This document shows positions 7,867 through 15,571 of a stretch of 18,179 bases of DNA, one piece after another (positions within the stretch are counted from its first letter, which is position 1; each line of letters begins with the position of its first letter). The notes below the pieces were generated by a model. That model made no database searches and had not been told where the DNA came from. It saw only the letters and a list, made by a program, of their open reading frames with translations. Made by a program: the position numbers and the translations under genes. This DNA is from Anaerolineae bacterium. Its GTDB lineage: Bacteria > Chloroflexota > Anaerolineae > Aggregatilineales > Phototrophicaceae. The DNA lies in NCBI GenBank assembly GCA_028284565.1, contig JANQRM010000104.1:1-18179 (forward strand), given 5' to 3'.

Positions 7867-7895
7867 AGTCTATCAAACGTGTGTATCAATGTCAA
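7867..7895 (-). promoter_or_regulatory. Sigma-70 type promoter of the tRNA pair
   Basis: On the minus strand a perfect -35 TTGACA and a -10 TAGACT (four of six) are separated by 17 bases. The start point would be near 7860, about 18 bases before the initiator tRNA. The promoter begins within 20 bases of the R2lox stop codon. No terminator separates them, so read-through from R2lox could also reach the tRNAs. Confidence 0.75.
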
Positions 7896-7910
7896 TATCG
7901 ACTTGGGTTT

Positions 7911-8825
7911 TTAGGCATCATCAGCTTCAATGATTTGTTTTGTCACACGATTAATTTCGTCAATAGTTTTGCCTTTTGCCTGTTCAATTCGGCTCAAACG
8001 TTTTTGATATTGCCCCATCGCAAATCCAATAAAATCATTTACATCTAATCCAAACGGCACTGGATCATATAAGTCAAACACCTCTTGGATTATCGCCATA
8101 GTTGGCATCAATAGCGTATTCATTGTTGTTTCAGCCAGTTCCCATAACTGTGGCTTTTCCGCCACCAATCTTGAAATTAAGTAGATTCCATAGGCAATAT
8201 GTCGTGACTCATCCTGCTTTAACAACTGGACGCCTTGCACTTGTCCCTGCATGATATTATTCCGTTGCAACATCGAAAAATATGCATGATACCCTGTCTC
8301 TGCCAGCACACCCTCCACAATCATGTTATACGTCACCGAAGCCTGAATTTGTGCCTCCGCCGATGAATCGACCATCAATCGATCCAGCGCACTTGGCAAG
8401 GCTTCATAAAACACCGCGCGATAATTATCCGTATGATAGTGACTCAATTCCTGATCCGCGACTTCCAATACCTCGTCCAAAAATCGACGGAAAAAATCAG
8501 TATGTTTTGCCTCTTCCCATAGAAATGTTGTCAAATACATCTCTTCTTCCAACCGACCTTCTTTAGCAATTACCATGATTAAGGGCAATAAATCCAACGT
8601 CACTGCTTCTTCCCCAGCTACGAACAGTGAAGTCAATCGCAAAATGACATCTTTTTCCTCATCTTCTAACCTCTGCCAATCGACTTTATCTTGTGAAAAA
8701 TCAATATCACTCGGGTTCCAAATCCCAAATTTTTTCGCCTTTTCATACAAACGCATGGGTGGTAGATCACGATTTAAGCCCTGTGTTGTAGTGATAAATT
8801 TATGATGCTTCGATGATTCAATCAT
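7911..8825 (-). CDS. R2-like ligand-binding oxidase (R2lox), Mn/Fe ferritin-like
   Basis: A 304-residue four-helix-bundle protein of the ribonucleotide-reductase R2-like superfamily. Residues match the R2lox subgroup: metal ligands E72, E105, H108, E171, E206 and H209, plus V75 and Y166 at the positions where known R2lox proteins form a Tyr-Val ether crosslink beside a Mn/Fe centre. GEEAVTLD (71-78), EEAKH (104-108), Y166 to E171 and DESRH (205-209) are the visible motifs. It lacks a typical R2 context: no nrdA or large subunit lies nearby. The family oxidises its own scaffold and binds a fatty-acid-like ligand; the physiological substrate is not established. ATG at 8825 is preceded by GAGG six bases away. 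It stands alone, with a divergent promoter region upstream and the tRNA unit downstream. Assignment to R2lox over true R2 rests on the Val/Tyr pair. Confidence 0.9.
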   Translation of the reverse strand: MIESSKHHKFITTTQGLNRDLPPMRLYEKAKKFGIWNPSDIDFSQDKVDWQRLEDEEKDVILRLTSLFVAGEEAVTLDLLPLIMVIAKEGRLEEEMYLTTFLWEEAKHTDFFRRFLDEVLEVADQELSHYHTDNYRAVFYEALPSALDRLMVDSSAEAQIQASVTYNMIVEGVLAETGYHAYFSMLQRNNIMQGQVQGVQLLKQDESRHIAYGIYLISRLVAEKPQLWELAETTMNTLLMPTMAIIQEVFDLYDPVPFGLDVNDFIGFAMGQYQKRLSRIEQAKGKTIDEINRVTKQIIEADDA

Positions 8826-8842
8826 GAGTTTCCTCGACAGAA

Positions 8843-8851
8843 TGCTATAAT
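8843..8851 (+). promoter_or_regulatory. Extended -10 promoter for the small membrane protein
   Basis: TGCTATAAT is a perfect TATAAT with the TGn extension and no clear -35. Transcription would begin near 8858, about 31 bases before the ATG at 8889. It lies inside the divergent interval with R2lox. Confidence 0.6.
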
Positions 8852-8871
8852 TTCAAAACGCCATGTTACAA
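8844..8871 (-). promoter_or_regulatory. Possible R2lox promoter
   Basis: On the minus strand TTGTAA and TATAGC are separated by 16 bases. The proposed -10 overlaps the plus-strand -10 of the neighbouring small gene, so the two start sites would compete for the same DNA. Confidence 0.35.
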
Positions 8872-8888
8872 TAAAACAAAAACCTTAA

Positions 8889-9098
8889 ATGTCAAATAAA
8901 CCAAAACATGACCAACCTGAATCCGAGAATGATGCCGTCGGCAAACTCCTTGATATCGTTGGAAAAATCCTTGGAACAAATGACGATTTAGATCAGAATA
9001 TCGACCTCTTTGAATTAGCCATTCGTGCCATTTTTTTGATTGTTATCATAACCATCGCCCTCATCATATTTGGCATATTGTTGGATGCGATTTTTTAG
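8889..9098 (+). CDS. Small single-pass membrane protein
   Basis: A 69-residue protein of unknown function. The first 45 residues are charged and mostly acidic (PESENDA, TNDDLDQN), and the last 24 form one hydrophobic helix rich in Ile and Leu that ends the protein, so it looks like a tail-anchored cytosolic domain. The ATG lacks a clear Shine-Dalgarno sequence. A strong extended -10 site stands about 40 bases upstream, which supports expression. It lies between the divergently transcribed R2lox gene and uvrB in the same direction as uvrB. The intervening 79 bases carry what appears to be a separate uvrB promoter. A chance frame is possible, but the clean amphipathic-to-hydrophobic layout argues for a real gene. 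Confidence 0.65.
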   Translation: MSNKPKHDQPESENDAVGKLLDIVGKILGTNDDLDQNIDLFELAIRAIFLIVIITIALIIFGILLDAIF

Positions 9099-9109
9099 AA
9101 TTGCTTCTA
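9096..9109 (+). terminator. Weak hairpin after the small membrane protein
   Basis: TAGAA and TTCTA can pair around TTGC, and a short T-rich stretch follows (TATTTTTCT). The stem is only five mostly A-T pairs and includes the stop codon, so it is at best a leaky terminator. Confidence 0.25.
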
Positions 9110-9130
9110 GGTATTTTTCTCATTTTGCAG

Positions 9131-9136
9131 TACAAT
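9131..9136 (+). promoter_or_regulatory. -10 element of uvrB
   Basis: TACAAT matches five of six consensus bases and would start transcription near 9143, just before the LexA-type box. No convincing -35 stands at the normal distance. Confidence 0.4.
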
Positions 9137-9148
9137 AATCGACCTCAA

Positions 9149-9162
9149 CGAACACACGTTCT
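9149..9162 (+). promoter_or_regulatory. LexA/DinR-type SOS operator before uvrB
   Basis: CGAACACACGTTCT fits the Gram-positive-type SOS box CGAACRNRYGTTYC at 13 of 14 positions and has the GAAC-N4-GTTC core. It lies between the proposed -10 and the ribosome binding site, where bound LexA would block transcription. uvrB is a typical SOS gene, so the position agrees with the predicted function. Confidence 0.75.
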
Positions 9163-9166
9163 GTAC

Positions 9167-9172
9167 AAGGAG
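9167..9172 (+). promoter_or_regulatory. Ribosome binding site of uvrB
   Basis: AAGGAG five bases before the ATG at 9178; a strong site that fixes the uvrB start. Confidence 0.8.
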
Positions 9173-9177
9173 TTCTG

Positions 9178-11202
9178 ATGCCCCAATTTGAAATCGTCTC
9201 TCCCTTTCAACCAACGGGTGACCAACCCACAGCTATCCAAGGACTTCTGCAAGGCATAAATGAAGGACATAAGCATCAAACTTTACTTGGTGCTACCGGA
9301 ACGGGCAAAACCTTTACCATCGCCAATATTGTCGAAAAAACACAGAAACCAACTTTATTGATTGCCCATAACAAGACTCTCGCCGCCCAACTCTATGCGG
9401 AATTTCGTGAAATCTTCCCCAAGAACGCTGTCGAGTATTTCGTCAGTTATTATGATTACTATCAACCCGAAGCTTATGTTCCCCGCCATGATCTTTATAT
9501 CGAAAAGCAAACAGACATTAATGAGCAGATTCAACGTCTTCGCCTAGCCACATCTGCCGCATTGTTCTCTCGCCGTGATGTATTGATTGTCGCATCTGTC
9601 TCTTGTATCTACGGTCTCGGTGATCCGCAAAGCTGGCGTAAACTTACGGTTGAACTTGAAGTTGACAAAGAAGTCCGCCGTGATCGCATACTCCGTGACT
9701 TGGTTCGTATCCAATACACACGAAACGACCTAGAACTCCGACGTGGGACTTTTCGTGTTCGTGGTGACACCTTAGAAATCGTTCCCGGTTATGCTGAATT
9801 TGGCTATCGAATCTTCCTCTTTGGTGATGAAATCGAACGCATCGTTGAATTCGATACCCTCACTGGCGAAATCATCGCTGACCACGATAAGGTACTCGTC
9901 TTTCCGGCTCGTGAATACATCACAGATGAAGATAATGTTCGGCAAGCATTAACCGATATGGAAGTTGAATTAGAAGAACGCCTCGCTGAACTCAAAAAAG
10001 AAGATAAACTTGTCGAAGCCCAACGCCTCGAACAACGCACCCGCTACGACATCGAGATGATTCGAGAAGTTGGCTACACATCAGGCATTGAAAACTATTC
10101 CCGCCACTTTGACCAACGCCCAGCCGGAAGTCCCCCTTATACCCTTGTCGATTATATGCCAGATGATTATCTCCTCGTGCTAGATGAAAGTCATATGACG
10201 GTTCCCCAATTACGCGGTATGTACAATGGTGACCGCGCCCGTAAGCAAATGTTGATTGATTATGGATTCCGCCTGCCTAGTGCTTTGGATAATCGCCCTC
10301 TGAAATTTGAAGAGTTTGAAGCACGCATGAATCAGGTGATTTATACGAGTGCGACACCGGGACCTTATGAGCATCAACATAGTCAGCAAGTTGTTGAACA
10401 AATCATCCGTCCAACAGGCATTCTTGATCCGCACGTTGATGTCCGTCCAGTAGAAGGGCAGATTGACGACTTACTTCAAGAGATTGCCCTTCGTGTCAAA
10501 AATGGTGAACGCGCACTTGTCACGACCTTAACACAACGTATGTCAGAGGAACTTGCAGGCTACCTGAATGAACTTGGTATTAAAGGGCAATATCTCCACG
10601 CCGAAGTCGATACCTTAGAACGTGTCGAAATCCTCCGTGATTTACGAATGGGCGTTTATGATGTCATCGTAGGGATTAATCTACTCCGTGAAGGTTTGGA
10701 TTTACCCGAAGTCTCCCTTGTCGCCATTTTGGATGCCGATAAAGCAGGCTTCTTACGCTCCGAGTCAGCATTGATTCAGACCATCGGACGCGCCGCCCGC
10801 CATATTGACGGCAAGGTCGTCATGTATGCCGATAAAATGACACCCGCGATGCAAGTTGCGATAGACGAAACCAACCGCCGTCGCGCTAAACAAGATGCTT
10901 ATAATCAAGAACACGGCATCCAACCGAAGAAAATTGTCAAAGAAATTCGTGACCTCACAGACCGCCTGCGTTCCATGAGCCAAGAAGCCTCTACATCATC
11001 AGGTGGTTCTGGTAGCATTGACCTCGAAGCGATCCCTACAGGCGAACTGAATCGGATGATTAAAGACCTCGAAAAAGAGATGAAGAAAGCTGCCCAATCA
11101 CTCGAATTTGAAAAAGCAGCGGCATTGCGTGACCAAGTATTTGAATTGCGAGGTATGCTTGCCGAACAACAAGGTGCAGAAGGCGATTTACTACTCGGCT
11201 AA
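9178..11202 (+). CDS. uvrB: Excinuclease ABC subunit B
   Basis: DNA damage-verifying helicase-like subunit of nucleotide excision repair. It is loaded by UvrA and recruits UvrC for incision. At 674 residues it is full length. Walker A GATGTGKT lies at 38-45. The strand-separating beta-hairpin with its conserved tyrosines ([12 protein letters not shown]) is at 91-102. The DEAD-box-like DESH is at 336-339, SATPG at 391-395 and motif [10 protein letters not shown] at 534-541. The C-terminal UVR domain (about 625-660, with [10 protein letters not shown]) contacts UvrC or UvrA and follows a flexible Ser/Gly linker at about 604-613. The start is fixed by AAGGAG. A LexA-type box in the leader predicts SOS induction. 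Its TAA stop directly abuts the stop of the convergent deacetylase-family gene. Confidence 0.98.
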   Translation: MPQFEIVSPFQPTGDQPTAIQGLLQGINEGHKHQTLLGATGTGKTFTIANIVEKTQKPTLLIAHNKTLAAQLYAEFREIFPKNAVEYFVSYYDYYQPEAYVPRHDLYIEKQTDINEQIQRLRLATSAALFSRRDVLIVASVSCIYGLGDPQSWRKLTVELEVDKEVRRDRILRDLVRIQYTRNDLELRRGTFRVRGDTLEIVPGYAEFGYRIFLFGDEIERIVEFDTLTGEIIADHDKVLVFPAREYITDEDNVRQALTDMEVELEERLAELKKEDKLVEAQRLEQRTRYDIEMIREVGYTSGIENYSRHFDQRPAGSPPYTLVDYMPDDYLLVLDESHMTVPQLRGMYNGDRARKQMLIDYGFRLPSALDNRPLKFEEFEARMNQVIYTSATPGPYEHQHSQQVVEQIIRPTGILDPHVDVRPVEGQIDDLLQEIALRVKNGERALVTTLTQRMSEELAGYLNELGIKGQYLHAEVDTLERVEILRDLRMGVYDVIVGINLLREGLDLPEVSLVAILDADKAGFLRSESALIQTIGRAARHIDGKVVMYADKMTPAMQVAIDETNRRRAKQDAYNQEHGIQPKKIVKEIRDLTDRLRSMSQEASTSSGGSGSIDLEAIPTGELNRMIKDLEKEMKKAAQSLEFEKAAALRDQVFELRGMLAEQQGAEGDLLLG

Positions 11203-12231
11203 TTACAGCTGATGAATGGATTTGACTTCCTGAATAACTGACTGAATGTCATTGTCGGCATGCTTAGCATTGCCATAAGGGTCGCTTAGTTCATCATCAT
11301 CCAATAACGCATGAGCAATATTCCGCCAACCATGTGACAACGCTTGCAAGTCATAACCGCCTTCCATCACGAAGACGATGTTGCCATTACAAATTTGCTC
11401 TGCCATACGAATAAGCTCTCTGGAGAAGTGGTCATAACCACTTAAGGAGAGCTTCATGTGAGCTAAAGGGTCAACCCAATGAGCATCAAACCCAGCAGAG
11501 ACTAAAATCAGTTGCGGTTGATAGCGTTCTGCCAATGCCCAGATGACCTCTTGAAAAATCGCGTGATAACTTGTATCCCCATAACCACCAGATAAGGGAA
11601 CATTCACAGTATAACCTTCGCCAGCTCCTTTTCCAATTTCTTTGATATCACCCGTGCCGGGATAAAATGGCGATTGATGAGTGGAAATAAACAGCACTTG
11701 ATTGTCCTCATAAAAGACATCCTGTGTGCCATTGCCATGATGCACATCATAATCGACAATCATCACGCGCTCTAATCCATAGGCATCCAGCGCGTGTCTT
11801 GCGCCAAGCGCAATATTACTCAACAGACAGAATCCCATCGGGCGAAACGGTGTGGCATGATGACCCGGCGGACGTACGACTGCCATCGCATTATCGGCAT
11901 CGCCTTTGAGGATAGCATCCACTGCATTAATGACTCCACCTGCAGATAATCTCGCCACCTCGTAAGAAGTCTGTAGAGCATAGGTATCATTGTCAATCAT
12001 GACGATTTTGTCTTGTTGTGCGACCCATTGCAACGTGCTGAGATGTTCGGAGGTATGAACCTTTAGTATCAGGTCTTCGGAGATAGGCGAGGCGGTGATT
12101 GCCTTCATCCGATTAATCAGATTTGCCTCTTGCAATTGTTGCCAGACCGCTTCAATTCGTCCGGCATGTTCAGGATGACCTCGTAAATCATGTTCATTAT
12201 ATCGTGGATGGGTGATGTATGCTGTAGTCAT
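11203..12231 (-). CDS. Histone-deacetylase family amidohydrolase (class II / AcuC type)
   Basis: A 342-residue zinc-dependent deacetylase of the arginase/HDAC fold. Catalytic parts are complete: the His pair H124-H125 in PPGHHA, zinc ligands D162 and H164 in VDYDVHHGNGT and D249 in SAGFDAH, and Y293 in EGGYD, which stabilises the transition state. In bacteria such proteins remove acetyl groups from acetylated lysines (as AcuC does for acetyl-CoA synthetase), acetylpolyamines or other amides. The sequence alone does not show the substrate, and no acetyltransferase, acs or polyamine gene is in the window. The ATG at 12231 has only a weak ribosome binding site (GGCGATAG). It is transcribed divergently from the AAA ATPase gene across 92 bases and ends immediately against uvrB. 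Confidence 0.92.
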   Translation of the reverse strand: MTTAYITHPRYNEHDLRGHPEHAGRIEAVWQQLQEANLINRMKAITASPISEDLILKVHTSEHLSTLQWVAQQDKIVMIDNDTYALQTSYEVARLSAGGVINAVDAILKGDADNAMAVVRPPGHHATPFRPMGFCLLSNIALGARHALDAYGLERVMIVDYDVHHGNGTQDVFYEDNQVLFISTHQSPFYPGTGDIKEIGKGAGEGYTVNVPLSGGYGDTSYHAIFQEVIWALAERYQPQLILVSAGFDAHWVDPLAHMKLSLSGYDHFSRELIRMAEQICNGNIVFVMEGGYDLQALSHGWRNIAHALLDDDELSDPYGNAKHADNDIQSVIQEVKSIHQL

Positions 12232-12306
12232 ATACTATCGCCAAAACTCATTTTGCCTGTACACTGTAATCAATACGAAGTTTAAGTACCATACCGATTT
12301 TGTGAG

Positions 12307-12312
12307 TATAAT
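12307..12312 (+). promoter_or_regulatory. -10 element close to the AAA ATPase start
   Basis: A perfect TATAAT ends 11 bases before the ATG at 12324. Transcription would begin near 12319 and leave a leader of about five bases, so the mRNA would be almost leaderless if this ATG is used. No clear -35 is seen. Confidence 0.45.
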
Positions 12313-12323
12313 GGGACTTGTGA

Positions 12324-13751
12324 ATGAGTCTGTTAAAGCGAATACAAAAAACGAATCGTAGAAGCCAGAGAAGGGGATTTGGGACATCACGTCGCAAGGG
12401 CGGTTCGTCATTCGGTTTTACCAAACCAAAGAAAAAAGACAAAGGCTCTGATATGCGGTATGAACGCCTTGTGGAATGGGCGCGGGACGAGTGGGAAAAA
12501 CGGTATCCTGAACAAGAATATGTGACGATTTGGGCATCGGCAGAGTGTAGTAACAAAATTGCTCAAAAGCAGGTCAAACCGGGACGCAAGCTCAAAGGCA
12601 ATGTTAAATACGATGGTTGGGAAGAACTCGATTGCTCCGTGATTGTTCCAATTAGTGACTATGGGAATCGTGGGCGAAAGATGGTGTTGACAGCAACAGC
12701 CGGAGCTTACTTGTTTAACTTCATTGGGAAAGATGACGAGTCCTTTGAAGTCATCTACGCTAGCTCCTACTTCGATGATGATGTCCAAGATTTAACAGCA
12801 GTTGCGCTCGTCCCACCTGACCGATTGGATACATGGGCATCTTTTGAGTCGGCTTGTGCCAAAGCGGTGCGCCCGCGGATACGCCGTCGGCGGGATGTCT
12901 ATATCATCGGCGGTACAGATGCCTTCTTCGACCCGACGGTTGAATGGGAAGATGTTATTCTGTCCGACACACTCAAGACAAATATTTTTGATGATGTTGA
13001 AGCCTTCTTTAGCGAAGGGGTGGAAATCTATCGAACTCTAAAACTTGCGCCATTCCGCAAACTTCTGTTGGCAGGTGTTCCGGGGACGGGCAAGACGATG
13101 CTCTGTGCTGCGTTGGCAAAACACGCCATTAGTCAGGGACGGATTGTGGTCTATGTCTCTGGCTCAGACCGCGATGGCGCAACCTTTGAGAAGATTCAAC
13201 GTGCATTCCAAGCGGTTGCATCTGCGCGCTTCCCGACATTGTTGATTGTTGAAGAGATTGATGCATATCTACGAGGAGATGACAAAGCTCGTATCTTGAA
13301 TGTGTTGGATGGGATTGAGTCACCCAATAACCCAAAAGGAACCTTACTCCTATCCACGACGAATTATCCAGATGCCATTGATGACCGTATCTTCAAGCGT
13401 CCGGGGCGTTTAGACCGCATCTTCATCATCCCGACGATTGAAAAAGAAGCGATTGCGCTCGACATGCTCAAGCATTATATGGCGGAGCAGTGGAAAGATG
13501 AGCATCAAGATGTTGTGCCGGATTTGGTGCGCCAGCCGGGAGCATTTGTACGCGAGGTTGCACTGCATGCTCGGATGTTGGCGGCACATGAGCATCGGAC
13601 TGATGTGACGTTGGGGATGCTACGAAAGTCGGTAGATAGTTTGGTAAAGCAAATGCACCTTGATGGTGATTTCTTGTCACAGCGGAAACCCATGGGCTTA
13701 AGTACAAATGGCGCACGTAAAGACCGACGTGGACTTGGTGATTTTGACTAG
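12324..13751 (+). CDS. AAA family ATPase with basic N-terminal tail
   Basis: A 475-residue AAA ATPase of unknown role. Residues 1-43 form a low-complexity tail with 15 Lys/Arg and two Asp. An unrecognised domain covers about 45-200, including RRRR at 187-190. The ATPase core has Walker A GVPGTGKT (251-258), Walker B ending V-E-E (E310, E311, where Asp-Glu is usual), sensor 1 N347 in STTN, and a second region of homology with R355, R359, R362 and R365 (KRPGRLDR). A helical lid follows, then a short charged tail. The core resembles the classic AAA clade (Bcs1, proteasomal and FtsH-like ATPases), but no protease domain is present. A later ATG at 12453 (residue 44), with AAAGG seven bases before it, would remove the basic tail. 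I keep the longer form because of the TATAAT upstream. The TAG stop is shared with the convergent glycosyltransferase gene inside CTAG. Confidence 0.85.
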   Translation: MSLLKRIQKTNRRSQRRGFGTSRRKGGSSFGFTKPKKKDKGSDMRYERLVEWARDEWEKRYPEQEYVTIWASAECSNKIAQKQVKPGRKLKGNVKYDGWEELDCSVIVPISDYGNRGRKMVLTATAGAYLFNFIGKDDESFEVIYASSYFDDDVQDLTAVALVPPDRLDTWASFESACAKAVRPRIRRRRDVYIIGGTDAFFDPTVEWEDVILSDTLKTNIFDDVEAFFSEGVEIYRTLKLAPFRKLLLAGVPGTGKTMLCAALAKHAISQGRIVVYVSGSDRDGATFEKIQRAFQAVASARFPTLLIVEEIDAYLRGDDKARILNVLDGIESPNNPKGTLLLSTTNYPDAIDDRIFKRPGRLDRIFIIPTIEKEAIALDMLKHYMAEQWKDEHQDVVPDLVRQPGAFVREVALHARMLAAHEHRTDVTLGMLRKSVDSLVKQMHLDGDFLSQRKPMGLSTNGARKDRRGLGDFD

Positions 13752-15349
13752 TCCGTATTAGGTCGCAGTATCTGATACTCGAAGCGGTTCATTTCAATGA
13801 TTCGGTCAATTGAATAGTATTGTCCGATGGCTTCTAAAACAGGTGTTGGATAGAATTGTGCGCGGAGGATAATCAGCCCAAACTCCTGCTGACGAATCAT
13901 GCTAAGTAGGGCTTCTCCATCATACTGGCTAGCGCGGGATAGGTTGAGTAATTGGGTAGGGTTAGTGATGACATCTCGACTTGCGACAAGGCTAAACCCA
14001 GCTTCTTCACTCATGACTGGTTGTGATTCTGCCTTCATGAGTTCAACGATTGTATAACCCGCTTCAATATCATCTTCAGTTACCAGATACCCGATATTCG
14101 CATACCCCTCGACATCAAAACTCGCCGAATCAAAGAAGTTGTCACGGATATTGGGCTGTATATTGGCGATACTAGAGATTTGCTCAAAGATGAAACCCTG
14201 TGTCGGCATATGCCAGACTGCCCGCGCATAGCCAATGTAGAGTAGGGGAATGATGAGGAATACAGTTGGGATAAAGGGTAATCGCCCAATGTTGATTCGG
14301 TGTAAGGCTTTGGAAAAATAATTCGTTGGTAAATCCCATTTCCCACCTAATAATCGAGAGAAGAAGATACCACTTAAGATGCACATGCCTGCAATCGAAG
14401 TGGCAAAATAACTATCGCCTGCGCCCCATGTCCCAGAGCCAATCCCCCCTAAAATCGTGCTGACAATGAACCAGATGCTATAGAGTGAGAGGCGTTCAAA
14501 ATAGAGTTCATAGATGAAGTACAGGATGGCTGGAATCAGCAGAAAGCCGTGCAATTGAAACCACAGGGCGAATAATCCAAAGGCTTGGAGAGGTTTGAAT
14601 TCATTCACATTGGCGACGATGGTTTGTATCCACCATTGCCCATCTGTTGCGATATTGAGGTAGAGGAATATCAGCATACCAACCAAAACAAATCCCATCC
14701 CCCACAAGATGGCGCGACGTGGATTGCGAATGAACATCCAGATTAAAATAGCAATCGCACTAGTCGCAGCGAGTTGTTTGGTGTAGCCAGCTGAAATGAG
14801 CATGAGCAGACCAATAGTGATATTGCGCTTATCTTTCTGTGGAAAGGCGCGCACAAGGATGACGACAGCTACCGTCTCAAACATCACCATTGTCATATGT
14901 TGGCGGACAAGTGGACCGATGTGATAGATAAAATTCGATGCGAGGAAGGCTAACCCTGATAAGATAGCAATTGATCTGATTTGTCGTCCATCACGATAGA
15001 CCGCATAAGCAATCAGGCTGGCTGTGATGAGTGTTCCTACAAAGCTGAGCAATCGTCCATACCAATAGGCATTACCAAAAACCCAGACAAAAGGTACAGC
15101 AATGATATGAAACATGGGGGGATAGTTACTGCTGTAGAAGGGATAGGTTTCGGTGTCTTGATAGGGGAATTGCCCCTGACTGAATAAGATTGTATCGACG
15201 AGTTCAAAGCCTTCTCCCTGATCATAATCGAAGGGAAAGTTGAACAGGTTGATGGCGTAGACGAAATAGACAATCAGCAAGAAGCCAAGAAGAAGAAAGG
15301 CAATGCCGAGGAATAAACGATGCAGATTAATGAATGGCTTTGAAGGCAT
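13748..15349 (-). CDS. Multi-pass membrane glycosyltransferase-like protein (GT-C type)
   Basis: A 533-residue integral membrane protein. About ten to twelve hydrophobic helices fill residues 10-375, and a soluble C-terminal part of about 150 residues follows. After the first helix, a loop carries D41, D43, E46 and E49 (FDYDQGEGFE), the acidic signature of GT-C enzymes of the ArnT/GT39 type, which use polyprenyl-phosphate sugars on the outer face of the membrane. A second conserved-looking loop, GAGDSYFATS, lies at 309-318. Substrate and acceptor are unknown. ATG at 15349 overlaps the TGA of the small upstream membrane gene (TGATG), so the two are coupled. The 3' end overlaps the convergent AAA gene by four bases. 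It could be a non-enzymatic relative, but the acidic loop favours a transferase. Confidence 0.75.
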   Translation of the reverse strand: MPSKPFINLHRLFLGIAFLLLGFLLIVYFVYAINLFNFPFDYDQGEGFELVDTILFSQGQFPYQDTETYPFYSSNYPPMFHIIAVPFVWVFGNAYWYGRLLSFVGTLITASLIAYAVYRDGRQIRSIAILSGLAFLASNFIYHIGPLVRQHMTMVMFETVAVVILVRAFPQKDKRNITIGLLMLISAGYTKQLAATSAIAILIWMFIRNPRRAILWGMGFVLVGMLIFLYLNIATDGQWWIQTIVANVNEFKPLQAFGLFALWFQLHGFLLIPAILYFIYELYFERLSLYSIWFIVSTILGGIGSGTWGAGDSYFATSIAGMCILSGIFFSRLLGGKWDLPTNYFSKALHRINIGRLPFIPTVFLIIPLLYIGYARAVWHMPTQGFIFEQISSIANIQPNIRDNFFDSASFDVEGYANIGYLVTEDDIEAGYTIVELMKAESQPVMSEEAGFSLVASRDVITNPTQLLNLSRASQYDGEALLSMIRQQEFGLIILRAQFYPTPVLEAIGQYYSIDRIIEMNRFEYQILRPNTD

Positions 15350-15564
15350 CAGGCAGGTTCATCACCCAGTGGGATGAGGGTTGCGCCTATGATAGATGTG
15401 ATAACCATTAGCCCCAGTGCAAATAACTGTGCAGGACCAATGCCTCCATCGCGTCCTGTATCCAACACATCAATGGAGAGAATGCCAATAATGCCAAGTA
15501 TGCCAGTAATCAGCAGAAACCAGCCGAGTTGTTTTTTGGTGATGGTGAAGTCGTCACTAAACAT
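15349..15564 (-). CDS. Small two-helix membrane protein coupled to the glycosyltransferase
   Basis: A 71-residue protein with two hydrophobic helices (about 13-33 and 45-64), joined by a polar loop containing DTGRDGG. I do not recognise it. The ATG at 15564 is chosen because a good promoter (TTGTCA, 17 bases, TAGACT) ends seven bases upstream, which would make a leaderless mRNA starting at or near the ATG. The frame stays open to a TTG at 15621, giving 90 residues, but that start has no convincing ribosome binding site and would place the promoter inside the gene. The stop codon shares a base with the start of the glycosyltransferase (TGATG), so the protein may assist or be regulated with that enzyme. 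Confidence 0.6.
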   Translation of the reverse strand: MFSDDFTITKKQLGWFLLITGILGIIGILSIDVLDTGRDGGIGPAQLFALGLMVITSIIGATLIPLGDEPA

Positions 15565-15571
15565 GGGCGAA

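Noticed and set aside
12232..12323. Replication origin between the HDAC-family gene and the AAA gene, suggested by the skew change.
   Set aside because: I found no DnaA box close to TTATCCACA and no AT-rich unwinding repeats in these 92 bases, so I report only the skew.
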